A stretch of DNA of 64,000 nt from Rhipidocladum racemiflorum. Its lineage: Eukaryota; Streptophyta; Magnoliopsida; Poales; Poaceae. Both the position numbers and the translations under genes were made by a program. Of the stretch, positions 42,544 to 52,244 are shown piece by piece. The DNA lies in contig CM070581.1 of NCBI GenBank assembly GCA_036346355.1, positions 6,696,001 through 6,760,000 on the forward strand, read 5' to 3'. How positions within the stretch are numbered: the stretch's first letter is position 1; each line of letters begins with the position of its first letter. The notes beneath the pieces are model-generated. The model saw only the letters and a program-made list of their open reading frames with translations. It had not been told where the DNA came from and ran no database searches.

Positions 42544-43093
42544 TGTTCACGCTAAAAATGTGAAGTATGGTCCCTAACTTCGAACATACGAGACAAACGC
42601 CGGGTTTGAGCGTGCCAGTCAATTTGACCTGAAATTGACAAGGTAGATCTTGTGAAATCAATCAAAGTCGATAGCAGAGGATTATCGGCTTAACTCTTGT
42701 TGGCTAAAGGCCGATTAGAGGGATAACTAGATCAGTCAGTTATGGCTGATCTAAAGGTAAAGGTAGACCAGCTTTGAAAAGGCGATGCGCAACAAAACAA
42801 AGCAAATCAAACCTGAGATGAAATCGGCGTAATTAACAAATTGGTGACGCGCTAAGAAAAATGAAAAGAATTGTAAACGTAGATGTGTGATTGTGTAGAT
42901 TGATTGCCTTCTTTTGTCTCCCGGCTTGTCTTCTTTTATATGCCTTGACCGATCCGAGTCCTGCATGGATACGGCAAGCTTCGCATCGGCCGTGATTCGA
43001 TCTGTTTCGTTTTCCGTATTGGTAACGGAATCCTAACCGATCATGGTGCGTTTTCGTCCGTTCATATTACGGATCGGGCCAATTTCCTGTACA
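42544..43093 (-). mobile_element. 5' LTR of the gypsy element, 550 bp
   Basis: The plus strand runs TGTTCACGC to CCTGTACA, so the LTR on the minus strand begins TGTACAGG and ends GTGAACA. The primer-site region is adjacent inside. A TTTTATATGCC at about 42934 could be part of its promoter. Confidence 0.75.
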
Positions 43094-43800
43094 TGCCAAA
43101 TTTTGGTGCAAACAAATATCCTAACCCTGTAAGTTCCTATCCGCAGGTGTATGTTCAATTGGAGAATCTGAGTTGCGCAGATCCACCATACAAATCTGTC
43201 GCTGCTCTTAACTGTGTTATATTATTTTGCGCAAACATTTGGGATCTTGAGCGAGCGTATGATGCTTTTGAGACAACAAAGGAAAAGTTCCAACTTATAC
43301 TCCCTCCAGTTTGGTAATTTCTGCCATTTTGGACATCGACGCGGTCTTCAAAACACAACTTTGACCGCTAATTTTTATTATAATATATTTATAAAACCCA
43401 ATAAAATTATAATATTATGAAAGTACTTCTTGAGACAAGTCTACACATATAATTTTCATGTATCCAATTTAAATATTTAAAAATATATCGATAGTCAAAG
43501 TTTCAGAAGTTTGACCATCACTATGTCCAAAACGATAGATATTACCAAACTGGAGGGAGTACCTGATATACATTCATTCAATGCCCTGCTGTATGCATTT
43601 GGAAAGCAGAAAAAGGTTTTATTAATATTGTCTAATATATTTCCTTGAACTTTTTTATGACTTCTTTCAGCTTTTCTGTTTGCCACTTAGATAATAATCC
43701 CTACAATATGTGTTGCACAGAAACAGGAAGCTTGTAACGTCTTCCAGCATTTACTAAGCCTTGGTGTAACGTCTTCCAGCATTTACTATCTTCGAGTTAG
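43094..43800 (+). pseudogene. PPR gene fragment interrupted by a Stowaway MITE
   Basis: After an intron-end-like CCTATCCGCAG, the frame from about 43147 reads VYVQLENLSCADPPYKSVAA, LNCVILFCANIWDLERAYDA and FETTKEKFQLI. It then continues beyond the MITE (43562) with PDIHSFNALLYAFGKQKK. A second exon-like piece near 43722 encodes KQEACNVFQHLLSLGVT. This is P-class PPR sequence. The start of this fragment is shared with 49343-49438, downstream of the distal F-box gene. A ~30-bp duplication (GTAACGTCTTCCAGCATTTACT twice) lies at 43736-43790. Confidence 0.75.
43300..43559. mobile_element. Stowaway MITE, 260 bp
   Basis: It has perfect 19-bp inverted ends (CTCCCTCCAGTTTGGTAAT and its complement) flanked by TA target duplications (43298-43299 and 43560-43561). 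Confidence 0.95.
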
Positions 43801-43980
43801 GGGTTAATCTTTATCTTTACTCCTTTATAATTCACCAGTTAATTCTTTCCTACATGCACACACTTTTCTGCCCCCACAGAGGATATTATTTCTTTGTTCA
43901 CCCTAACACGTGCACACACAAATCCTACTTCCTCATAATCAAGCGCTAAGATGTTCTATCACATCACTTCATCAAATCTG

Positions 43981-44230
43981 ATGGACCAAATCACCCGGTT
44001 CATCCCATCAAACTTTCCTCCCCGCCCGTGCCCCAATCGCGCCTAACCCGAAGCTCCGCATCGCGCGCCCCCCAATCGTCGCCCGTGTGCGCCGCGCCCC
44101 AATCGCCCGTGGGTGCGTCGCCCTCCCGCGACAACCTCGCCGCCACGCTCGCCGAGCCGCTCCTCCACCCGGGTGATACATCGATACACAGTGCACTTGA
44201 ATTGTGCCCGGGTGCAGAGGTAATCTTGCA
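43981..44230 (+). other. GC-rich exon-like segment in the Helitron
   Basis: An ATG near 43981 opens a short frame (MDQITRFIPSNFPPRPCPNR), and another frame contains CTPSRDNLAATLAEPLLHPG-like Pro/Ser-rich sequence that ends near a GCAGAG|GTAATC donor at about 44219. It could be a captured first exon; the product is unknown. Confidence 0.3.
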
Positions 44231-44363
44231 GCTACAAGTATAAATATCGGCATCACTTTTTTTCTTTCTTTATTTTTTCTGCACGTAAGATGCATGATCT
44301 GCAGAGGAAATCATCACAGCAGCGTGCTGTTTATGAATTTTTAGTTTCTTGTACTTCCAGCGC

Positions 44364-44807
44364 AAAGGAAATTATCACAGCAGCGTGCTGTTTATGAATT
44401 TTTGAGGGGCAAAATACTGGATGTCTTCTCTGATTATCATAAGAAGGCTGAAGATCATTTATCCAAAGCAGTATGTTGCAGAACACTAAACAATTCCTTG
44501 TATACATTTACTGTTGGTTCGAAACTTAAATAATTACTGTTGCTACTGGATATATTAGGTAAAGCTGAATCCATCTCTTGTAGATGCATGGCTATGTTTG
44601 GGTAACTGCATATGGAAGAAGGGGGATCTAGCTTCAGCAAAGAACTGCTTTTTGTTAGCACCAAGCAAAGTAAATTTTAAACTGGAAGTAGTTTACTAAC
44701 TTTCCTTTCCTCTGTTGCCAAATTCTGCAGCACAATTTCATTTTTGCAGGGTGTAGACAAGAAAATACTATGTCAGCTCTCCATGCTTGAAAGAAGTATG
44801 GCTCAAG
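44364..44807 (+). pseudogene. TTC5-like gene fragment, three consecutive exons
   Basis: The exons join in frame with GT/AG boundaries. Exon a (about 44364-44470) encodes KLSQQRAVYEFLRGKILDVF and SDYHKKAEDHLSKA. Exon b (44559-44669) encodes [20 protein letters not shown] and [17 protein letters not shown]. Exon c (44750-44807) encodes GVDKKILCQLSMLERSMAQ. This is the N-terminal TPR region of plant TTC5-like proteins (N-P-S-L-V-D-A-W and LSMLERSMAQ motifs), recognised from memory. No C-terminal OB-fold exons are found. The start of exon a is duplicated about 60 bases upstream (44306-44345). Confidence 0.72.
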
Positions 44808-45700
44808 GTGAGGATGCCCGTTATATCATATTGTAAGTCCTCGGTTGATAGTTTTTAAGGAATTTTGTAGATTTTATCACCAATTATGTCATTGTCTTAA
44901 CACCATGATGAATTAGAGATACTTTTTTTGTAATAAGTACAAAAATTCTGCTGATGTGGAAATGAAACAATCGGTTCAATCTGACATTTCTTTTTCCTAA
45001 TTATCTTTGAGTGTCACCTGGATGTGCAGTAAACAAGTTGTTAACAAGACTATTAGCAGGCCATATACTGGTGGCATTTTATCAGAGCATTGTCTATTAA
45101 TTGTAATGTTGATAATCTAGGTACCATTGTCACATTATGATCTAACTTGTTTAGACTAACAACACTGCAAATGAGCATCCTATATCACTCCATTGGAGCA
45201 TCTATGCCAGAGATGAGCAGAATAATGTTGTAACAAATCTCAAGATTATATATGTATTATTGTAGATGGGTGTGACTGGTTTGTTTGGTGGAGCCACTGG
45301 TTGGAATGGTGGATCAGTAACCTCACCTGTCTGGCTTCAATATCTGCACTCCTAGAATTCATTACAATGTGAAATGCAGCTTATTTCTGATAGCTACCAT
45401 AAATCCACTGCTACAACTTAAGCTAATGAAATGTGATATTAATGCAAAGAAACAACTGTGCAAGAATGGCGAGAGGTAGCCAAGACATGAGGACGGACCA
45501 TCTGACAGACATGTGATGGTGTTGCCTCTATATCAGCAACATTAAGCTTCCATAAGTAATTTTTGCATTACACCTTTTATGAGTCTGCATGTACGCTTCA
45601 AGTTGCTCTTCAGTGTAGTGGCACTCAGCACTAAGATGCTTCTTTAAGTTTGATCGATGCCTCATCTTCAACTTTTGGGTTGCTTCAGGTTAACAATTTT
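44808..45700. other. Intron-like or intergenic sequence
   Basis: No further TTC5 exons are visible and no other gene is recognised. Confidence 0.45.
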
Positions 45701-45708
45701 TCATTAAT

Positions 45709-46790
45709 ATGGTCAAGCCGAGCGGAGGGCGAGCTGCCTTCAGCGATATATCGAACAGCAACAACACAGGTATATATTTGATGCCTAGCTACTGGTTTGT
45801 ACTTCATTCATAAATTGATGCCTAGCTATATACGTTAAATACTGTGTACGACGGCTCAATCAATTTGATGTTGAAAAAATCATCGCAACATCACTTCAAA
45901 TAACACTTTCTGATGAGGCACAGCGTAGGAGGGAAGAAAAGAACAGAAAACAACGTGAATACCGTGCAAGGAAGAAGGCTGAAGCAAATAATCCGTACAC
46001 TGGTACATTTAATCATCTGTTTACTATGTCTGGGACATGTAATTCTCATACCAGCGCTAAATTGTTGTGATCGTTGTGAAGCTCGTTCCATCAACGACAG
46101 TATTGTTTTCTCGGCCACACCAACACAACCCACACCTATTTCCCTTTCACAACAACGTAAAAGTGAAAGGGACAAGTACCGGCGAGGTGAAATGTCCGAG
46201 GAGCAGAGACAAGAAATGAACAGAAAGCAGCGTGAATACCGAGCAAGGAAGAAGGCTGAATAAAACAATCTTTACAGAGGGAGTGCTGGATCATCAAACC
46301 CGTCCACACCTACTCTTGGTAATGTTTAATGTGAGATAATGTGAAAAGCACCATTGTAAATAATTCACATAAGCAAAATTGTAGATACTTCGGCCATAGG
46401 ACAACAATCACCATATGGAACGGCGTATTCAACCCTTTTGCAAGCACCCATCTTAAGAGACAAGGAAAATGTCAATCCAGATGAGCCCATGGACTGGCTA
46501 CATAGAAATGATCAATACGTCCGACGATATGACCCCAGTTATGTTACATGTACATTTCTGTCGGATCAGAATGGTGCCACCATCGCAATTTCAAGTTCTT
46601 TGCGTCATTACTCGATATAGAGCTTGTGTTGCTAATTAATTTTTTGTTGCACTGATCCCCAGGTAGTTCACGTAAGGACAAACTCCTAATTAACAGGGAA
46701 AGATACATCAGTATGGATGAATCCAAGAAGAAAATATTATTGCAACATGTACGGAAGTACAAGAAGAGGAAAGCTTGTTGTCAGTGTTTC
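45709..46790 (+). pseudogene. Spliced gene remnant with repeated basic modules, possibly Helitron-derived
   Basis: A possible first exon at 45709-45770 (MVKPSGGRAAFSDISNSNNT) is followed by a GT donor. Around 45912-45990 the sequence encodes SDEAQRRREEKNRKQREYRA then RKKAE. At 46131-46263 it encodes LSQQRKSERDKYRRGEMSEE then QRQEMNRKQREYRARKKAE and a stop. Near 46690-46790 a related RERYISMDESKKKILLQHVR then KYKKRK occurs. These repeated R-x-R-Y-x-x-M-x-x-E modules resemble low-complexity N-terminal regions of plant Helitron-encoded proteins (memory-based, weak). Stops separate the modules. Confidence 0.4.
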
Positions 46791-46928
46791 GTGCACCGAA
46801 AATACGAATTTTTGGTTAGTGGGGGTCGCACGCTTCCTCTACTCGAATTATAATTTATTTAATTATAATTTGTCTTACCGTAGCACAATTAATATTTTCT
46901 GATGATGGTCCATAATAATGCATGTACA

Positions 46929-47046
46929 GGATGGGAAGCTGTTGAGGGCTAAGTTTCTCATGAGCCTATTGAACTACAGTGAGAATGAATCGAAAGACAA
47001 CATTCTTGAAGTTATACGGGAAATCCTAGAGCGTATCAGGGATTAG
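46929..47046 (+). pseudogene. Exon-like fragment of unknown protein
   Basis: After a TGTACAG acceptor, the frame reads DGKLLRAKFLMSLLNYSENE then SKDNILEVIREILERIRD and a stop. The helical composition looks like a genuine protein C-terminus. The family is not recognised. Confidence 0.4.
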
Positions 47047-47208
47047 ATATATTTTAATGATAAACAGTTCTTATGTTACTATGCACTTGCTTGTGTAATC
47101 AACGATATAATAACTCTCTGTATCTTTCTTTTGTGCACATCTTACTATACTTTATTACCAAAAAACATATAACACCTTTTGCTTATTTGAATTGTATTAT
47201 CAAATATC

Positions 47209-47238
47209 GCCGTAGCGTTAGCACGGGCAATATACTAG
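47209..47238 (+). other. Helitron 3' terminal hairpin and CTAG
   Basis: The stem is CCGT-(A)-GC paired with GC-ACGG around a GTTA loop, then CAATATA, then CTAG. This is the typical 3' terminus for grass Helitrons. Confidence 0.7.
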
Positions 47239-47679
47239 ATCTAGCCCAATGCACGACTCTTTATTCTTTCGTTCTTTAATCTTCCAGTGAGAGGTGGTTA
47301 ATTCTAACCTTTTTGTTTTGGTCAGGCAGGTCATATTTATTCTTGTCGATTCTGTACGGATTTGTTTTGTCTTAAAATTGATTCTCAAATCGCATTGAAA
47401 TTATAGAAAAATATATTAAAAAAATTACATAATACACCTCTAATCAATTTATTTGACGTTATAGCCGTTGTCAAATAAATTAGTGAAAAAATATATCAGG
47501 ATGCGACCGTCAGCCTCCTGATGCACAAGTACGAGTGCGCACTACCCAACAGTCAGCCCATTCACTTTGCAGCCCATTCTCATCCTAGGGTTGTCTTGAT
47601 ACTCCATTCGCAGGGCCAGCCGCCACCACGCCATCATCGAGTATCACTTCAGAAATCAGAACCAGATCTGAGCAGAGGT
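47239..47679 (+). promoter_or_regulatory. Upstream region of the F-box gene
   Basis: It has AT-rich sequence to about 47500, then a CT/CA-rich leader with no clear TATA box; TATATTAAAAAAAT near 47411 is a candidate. Homology to the proximal copy starts only at about 47660, 20 bases before the ATG. Confidence 0.35.
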
Positions 47680-49144
47680 ATGAGCAAGCGAAACCGGCGT
47701 ACCCTGGCCGATCCCTTGGGATCCTCCGGCGGAGCCAACCATCATTTGCGCAAATGCAGCCACGAGCAATGGTCAGTTCCTTCGTCTTCTATCCTAATCT
47801 TTCCATGCTTGCAGATCATCTTTTTCCATCTTCGTTTAATAATGCGGCAGGAGGGATTGGCCCAACCTGCCGTCGGAGATCACCCAGCAGATCGGAAGCC
47901 GGTTGCTCCGCCACGACGTGGCAGAGTACCTCCGCCTCCGCACCGCGTGCAAGCCGTGGAGGGAGTGCACGGATGACCCGCGCGGGGTCGGCGGCCTGGA
48001 CAGCCGCTTCCGCCCCCGCCGCTGGATCATGCTCTCCAACTGCTGCGACGGCGTGCGACGCCGCTTCCTTAACCTCACCACCGGCGCGTGCGCCCACATA
48101 GACCTTCCGGAGCTCTCCGGCCACCACCTCGAAGGCAGCGCCGAGGGCATCCTCGTCCTTCGCGACAAGGTCAGCGACGTCATCCGCCTCCTCAATCCGC
48201 TCACCAGGTCCCTCACCGACCTCCCGGCCATCACCATGGCGCTGCGCTGCGTGAGCCCTACCTGGAAGAAGGACCGGGGCGCGTCTCCTTCACGCATCGT
48301 CGATGTCGGCATCACCGACGAGACCTCCCCTGCAACCGTCGTGCTCTTCATGAGAGGCGAGGTCTGGGACATCGCCTATGGCAAGCCTGGTGACGAGAGG
48401 TGGTCGCTCATGAACGAGGGCAGGATGTCCGAACCCATCCCAATTTACGACAACTGTGCGCGCAGATGCGTCTGGTTGTTGTCGGCGATGACGCTGCGGG
48501 GGCGCGTCTACTTCGTGACACACGAGGGAAACATACTGGAGCTGAGGCTTGCCGCAGAGCCTCGGCTGGTGTTCGTTGTCCAGAACCAGGCTGGTGATGG
48601 CAACGTAGTCTCCTATCTTGTCCCGGCCGATGACGACCACCGCACGATGCTCGTGGTGCGCCACTATTACGACCTCGGACACCTCACCCGTGATGAGCAG
48701 AGGCGCATCAAGCGCAGGAAGAACACAGACGTGATCAAGCTCGAGTCAAATTATCCCCGCCGCCGCGGATATGCCTGGCACCTTATTGAGGTATTAAAGG
48801 TGGACCTCGCCGGAAAGAGGCTCATCCAGACAAATAACATCGGCCGCCGGGCGATATTCGTGGGGAAAGTAGCGTGCCTCTCCCTCTCGGCTGAGAACTT
48901 CCCCTCCGTGGGTAGCAACGCGGTGTACTTCGGGGTGAAGAGCAGCAGCTCCACTCCTGGCGGCGTGCGCTACCTGGATACCAAGAGAATGGAGCCGCCG
49001 CTTGAGTTTGGCTTCGAAAGTAGCACCGTCCATCACCCCTACTTATCATTGGAAGTGAGAAGGGAAGTGCCCCTTGCCCGCCCCTGCAGCCTCGAAGAGT
49101 ACCTTGTCTGCTACGTTGGCTTTAAGGATGGGATCAAGGACTAG
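47680..49144 (+). CDS. F-box protein with DUF295 (KIB-type) beta-propeller, two exons
   Basis: Exon 1 is 47680-47771 (MSKRNRRTLADPLGSSGGAN and onward, ending HEQ-W). The intron of 79 bases has GT...AG ends. Exon 2 is 47851-49144. Joined, they give about 461 residues. The splice creates the F-box start EQWRDWPNLPSEITQQIGSR, followed by LLRHDVAEYLRLRTACKPWR, the expected F-box helices. The rest is a DUF295-type propeller: FRPRRWIML, IRLLNPLTRSLTDLPAI, GEVWDIAYGKPGDERWSLM, LRGRVYFVTHEGNILELRL, and a GSNAVYFGVKSSSS end. F-box proteins act as substrate receptors of SCF ubiquitin ligases through Skp1; the target is unknown. Many lineage-specific DUF295 F-box genes exist in grasses. No frame break is seen, in contrast with the truncated copy at 33474. 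Confidence 0.9.
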
Positions 49145-49262
49145 TGTGTCACTTGGTTCATTCCTGGCTTGTTGCTCTATTATATTATTCCCTGTTACAT
49201 TTTGGTATTTATGCCTCTGTGGTTGTTCCTCATCCGATATCCCTAAGTCACCAGCTTTAGCT

Positions 49263-49331
49263 GGGTTGTTTGGATCCACTCCAGCTAATTTTAGCAGCTA
49301 ACTGTTAGTGCTAATGGATCCAAACATGCCC
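49263..49331. mobile_element. Short MITE-like element, 69 bp
   Basis: Inverted ends GGGTTGTTTGGATCCA and the complement of TGGATCCAAACATGCCC are present, as in common grass hAT-type MITEs. No clear target duplication is found. Confidence 0.6.
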
Positions 49332-49342
49332 TAAGTATGATG

Positions 49343-49438
49343 GAATACCCTAACCCTGTAAGTTCCTATCCGCAGGTGTATGTTCAATTGGAGAATTTGA
49401 TTTGCGCAGATCCACCATACAAATCTGTCGCTGCTCTT
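49343..49438 (+). pseudogene. PPR fragment, second copy (downstream of the F-box gene)
   Basis: It matches 43117-43212 (CCCTGTAAGTTCCTATCCGC then AGGTGTATGTTCAATTGGAG and onward) and stops within the SVAALN codons, where another element begins. It shows that the two F-box loci are duplicates that both carried this PPR fragment downstream. Confidence 0.75.
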
Positions 49439-49440
49439 AA

Positions 49441-49817
49441 GAGCATCTCCAACAGTACCTTAAATCCATACCCTAAATCTGTTTTGGGACTTGATTGAGA
49501 AAATATATGCTCCAACAGTTCCTCATACTAGCTCCCAAAATTTTCGCACGCCCAAAAATGGAGCCCAGCGTCCTCTTTTTTGCGCGCCGTCACTGCGCTC
49601 CCAATCCTTGCTACGCTCCTCTCCCGCGGCCAAATCTCGTGCGCAATTCCTCACCCCCATCCTCTTCGCGCCATTGCAGCTCTTCCCTACCCCATCCGCT
49701 CGCCGTCGACTCGTCTCCTCCTGCCGCCGCCTCGTCATCTCCACACGACGACGTCCCCAAACTCCCAAGCAACCGCCGATTCCTCCCGCAACCGCGAGGA
49801 CTGTCGAGGAGGGTGGC
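49441..49817 (+). mobile_element. DNA-transposon left end (GAGCATCTCCAACAG type)
   Basis: GAGCATCTCCAACAG directly after CTTAA is a terminus common to grass MITE/Harbinger-like elements. GC-rich exon-like sequence follows (CTCCTGCCGCCGCC). The right end is not present before the gypsy LTR. Confidence 0.45.
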
Positions 49818-52244
49818 TGTGACACCACTGAGTGTCGAAGACTTATAAAATGTGAATGATGAGGTCAAAACACTATGAATTATGGTATGGGAGGTTAAAA
49901 CCTTATGGTATGAGGGTTTTAACAGCGTTCGAAGCGTTCCAGGTTTTTGGGCCGCTCCGGGGATGTTTTGGGCTTGGGGGGCTTGGTGGGCCGAGTGGTG
50001 GGACTCCTTTGGCCCATGTGGGGGGTGAGGAGGGGGAGCTAACCCTGCTGCCCTAGCCCCTCCCCCTCCCCTTGCGCCGCACCACCCCTCCCCCTCTCCC
50101 ATCTCACCTCTCCTCTCTAGCCTTCCCTCCTCCCTCTAGTCCTCCTCCTCCACCCCAAGCCGCACCCCCCTCCTCCTTGCACCCCCCAAGGACGCCTCCT
50201 CACTGCCACAACTCGCCCCGCTGCTGCCCTTGCCATGGAGGAGCTCCGCGACAAGTGGATTGGACGGGATCGGCGCGTGCGAGGAAAACCGGGGGAAGAA
50301 TGCGAAGTTTCGGCCGTCGATTCGTGTTTCTCCAAGAAGGTAATGGGGGGATCTTGTGGGGTAGACCTCTTGCTGCTGTAGAGGATGAATACCATGTTTT
50401 TAGATCAAGGGTTGTGCTGCCATGGGGTAGAATCTATGAAATCTTGAGTTGCATTCACGTTCTGTTCGGGCAGATTGGGGACCCGAGCTAGGGCAGGCGT
50501 TTTCGCCAATTTAGAGTTGGAATCTGGCCGTACGGACTTCTAGGAAGTTGTAGATAATTTTATTATCTTTCCGTGCATATAAAGAAATTGAAATTCCGCC
50601 CAGCCGTTTGGAAGTTATGCCTGTTTTACCGAGCGCTGTCAAATCTGTGACGAGATTGAGACAGTTTGTGTTCAACGTTAGATTAAACAACTTTAGAGTC
50701 CGAATCAGTATTTACCTATAACTAGAAAAAGTTGGGAAATTTTCTAAGCTACGCGAGGATGTACTCGTTTATTCAATTTGGAGTTCTAGAACTCAAGTTA
50801 TGATTTTTTCAAAGCCGCTGTCCAGAACGGGGCAAAAATCTGTGATTTCGGGGTTTTGGAGTATATAGCGTATTAGGTGTAGTGGGTACTGTTTTGAGGA
50901 GTCGAATTAAGTGTGTGGCACGTGTTTACAGGTGGTGTGCCTCCGGGAGTGCCCTCAACCTCTCGTCACTCCGTTGCCCGCGGTTGAAGGCAAGTGTGTT
51001 GTGTGGATTGAACATTATATGTGTTGCTAGAATTGCTTGATAGTGTTTGGGATAGATAACATGCTGTCTTGCCATGAACTACATGTTATAATTATTATGA
51101 TGTCCTTATGCCATGTTTTAAATATTGTCGATGATATGATGTCTTCATGCCATGATTAAAATGCTTGATGAGGATAAGTGATTTACATGCTATGTTGTGA
51201 ATGGGCACCGTCGATGGTCGAATACGGTCCTACATGTTGAGATGCCATGTGTTGCTATGCAATACTTCTATTTGTGTATACATGGCTGTCCATTTTGCAT
51301 GCATGGCATATTTTCATGGCCGTAGGTGAGATAAGTCATAACTATTCCGGTAGGGTCGGTGAGAACTGTTATGACTAGTCCGGGGCTAAACTTTTGAGTA
51401 AGACCTACATCGTGATTCCATCCACCGCGGTGAATGGAAGCGAGTGATAGACACCCTCCATCTTCGGGATGGAAGGGGGAAAAGGGTGCATGCCGACGGG
51501 TGTGCACTCAACCATACCGGTATGAGAATTCCAGGAGACATGTGCATTGCATTGCATGAATGATATACATGAATGAAGAAGTTTATGAATTAATGATGAG
51601 AGTACTCTTGAGGTGTTCATGAAATGGTTATCATGTTGTTTTAAAGAGTGTATATAATGTCAAGTATGATGTGTTGTGGTATAACTGTGGAGATTGGTAT
51701 GATGGTTTGTTGTTTTGGATCCTTGTCGATTCATTTTATTACACCTTGCTGAGTTTTGAACTCACGCTTGTGTTTTTCGTTGTTTGTTTCTTTAGGTACC
51801 ATGAAATCGGCGCGCGGTAAAGGGATTTAGCTACATTCCTCCACGTAGCATCATAATCTAGCTAATTCACCTGTTTTGGAGACATTGCAATAATCATTAG
51901 TTTATGGTCTTAATGTTTGGTTGTTTCCCCCATGTGTATCATGGAGGGCTATGGAGTGAATTGTTATATCTTCCTAGACTTAAATTGATGCTTATTCTTT
52001 TGCTAGCGATGCCTATTGATGTTTTAATTGATGATTGGTTATCATTATCGCTGCATGTGAAGGTCTTGTTTATCCTACTTATTAATATGATGATTATGTT
52101 GTTAAGTTTCATGCAAAAACAAAGGAGATGCTGTCAAAATTTTCAATTATTCTAAATGATTTCTTGCTGTAATTTACTTTAAATTATGGTATTAAATGTG
52201 TTATGGTCTATGTTTGGTGACATTCTGGGCTTAGTAGAAGCTGG

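Larger units (their letters stand above)
36059..43093 (-). mobile_element. Ty3/gypsy element, Tat-type, minus strand, 3' end missing
   Basis: The order from right to left is LTR (42544-43093), gag, protease, RT-RNase H, a second archaeal-type RNase H, and integrase. This domain order with two RNase H domains is characteristic of the Tat lineage. The element stops in the integrase at 36059, where the copia LTR begins. Its 3' LTR is absent. Multiple frame breaks make it defective. Confidence 0.85.
43814..47238 (+). mobile_element. Candidate Helitron carrying gene fragments
   Basis: The right end has the grass Helitron signature: a hairpin GCCGTAGCGTTAGCACGGGC (47209-47228) followed six bases later by CTAG (47235-47238). 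A possible left end is TCTTTACTCC at 43814, preceded by A. All coding traces inside are on the plus strand and retain introns. The base after CTAG is A rather than the expected T, and the left end is a guess, so the boundaries are provisional. Confidence 0.55.
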
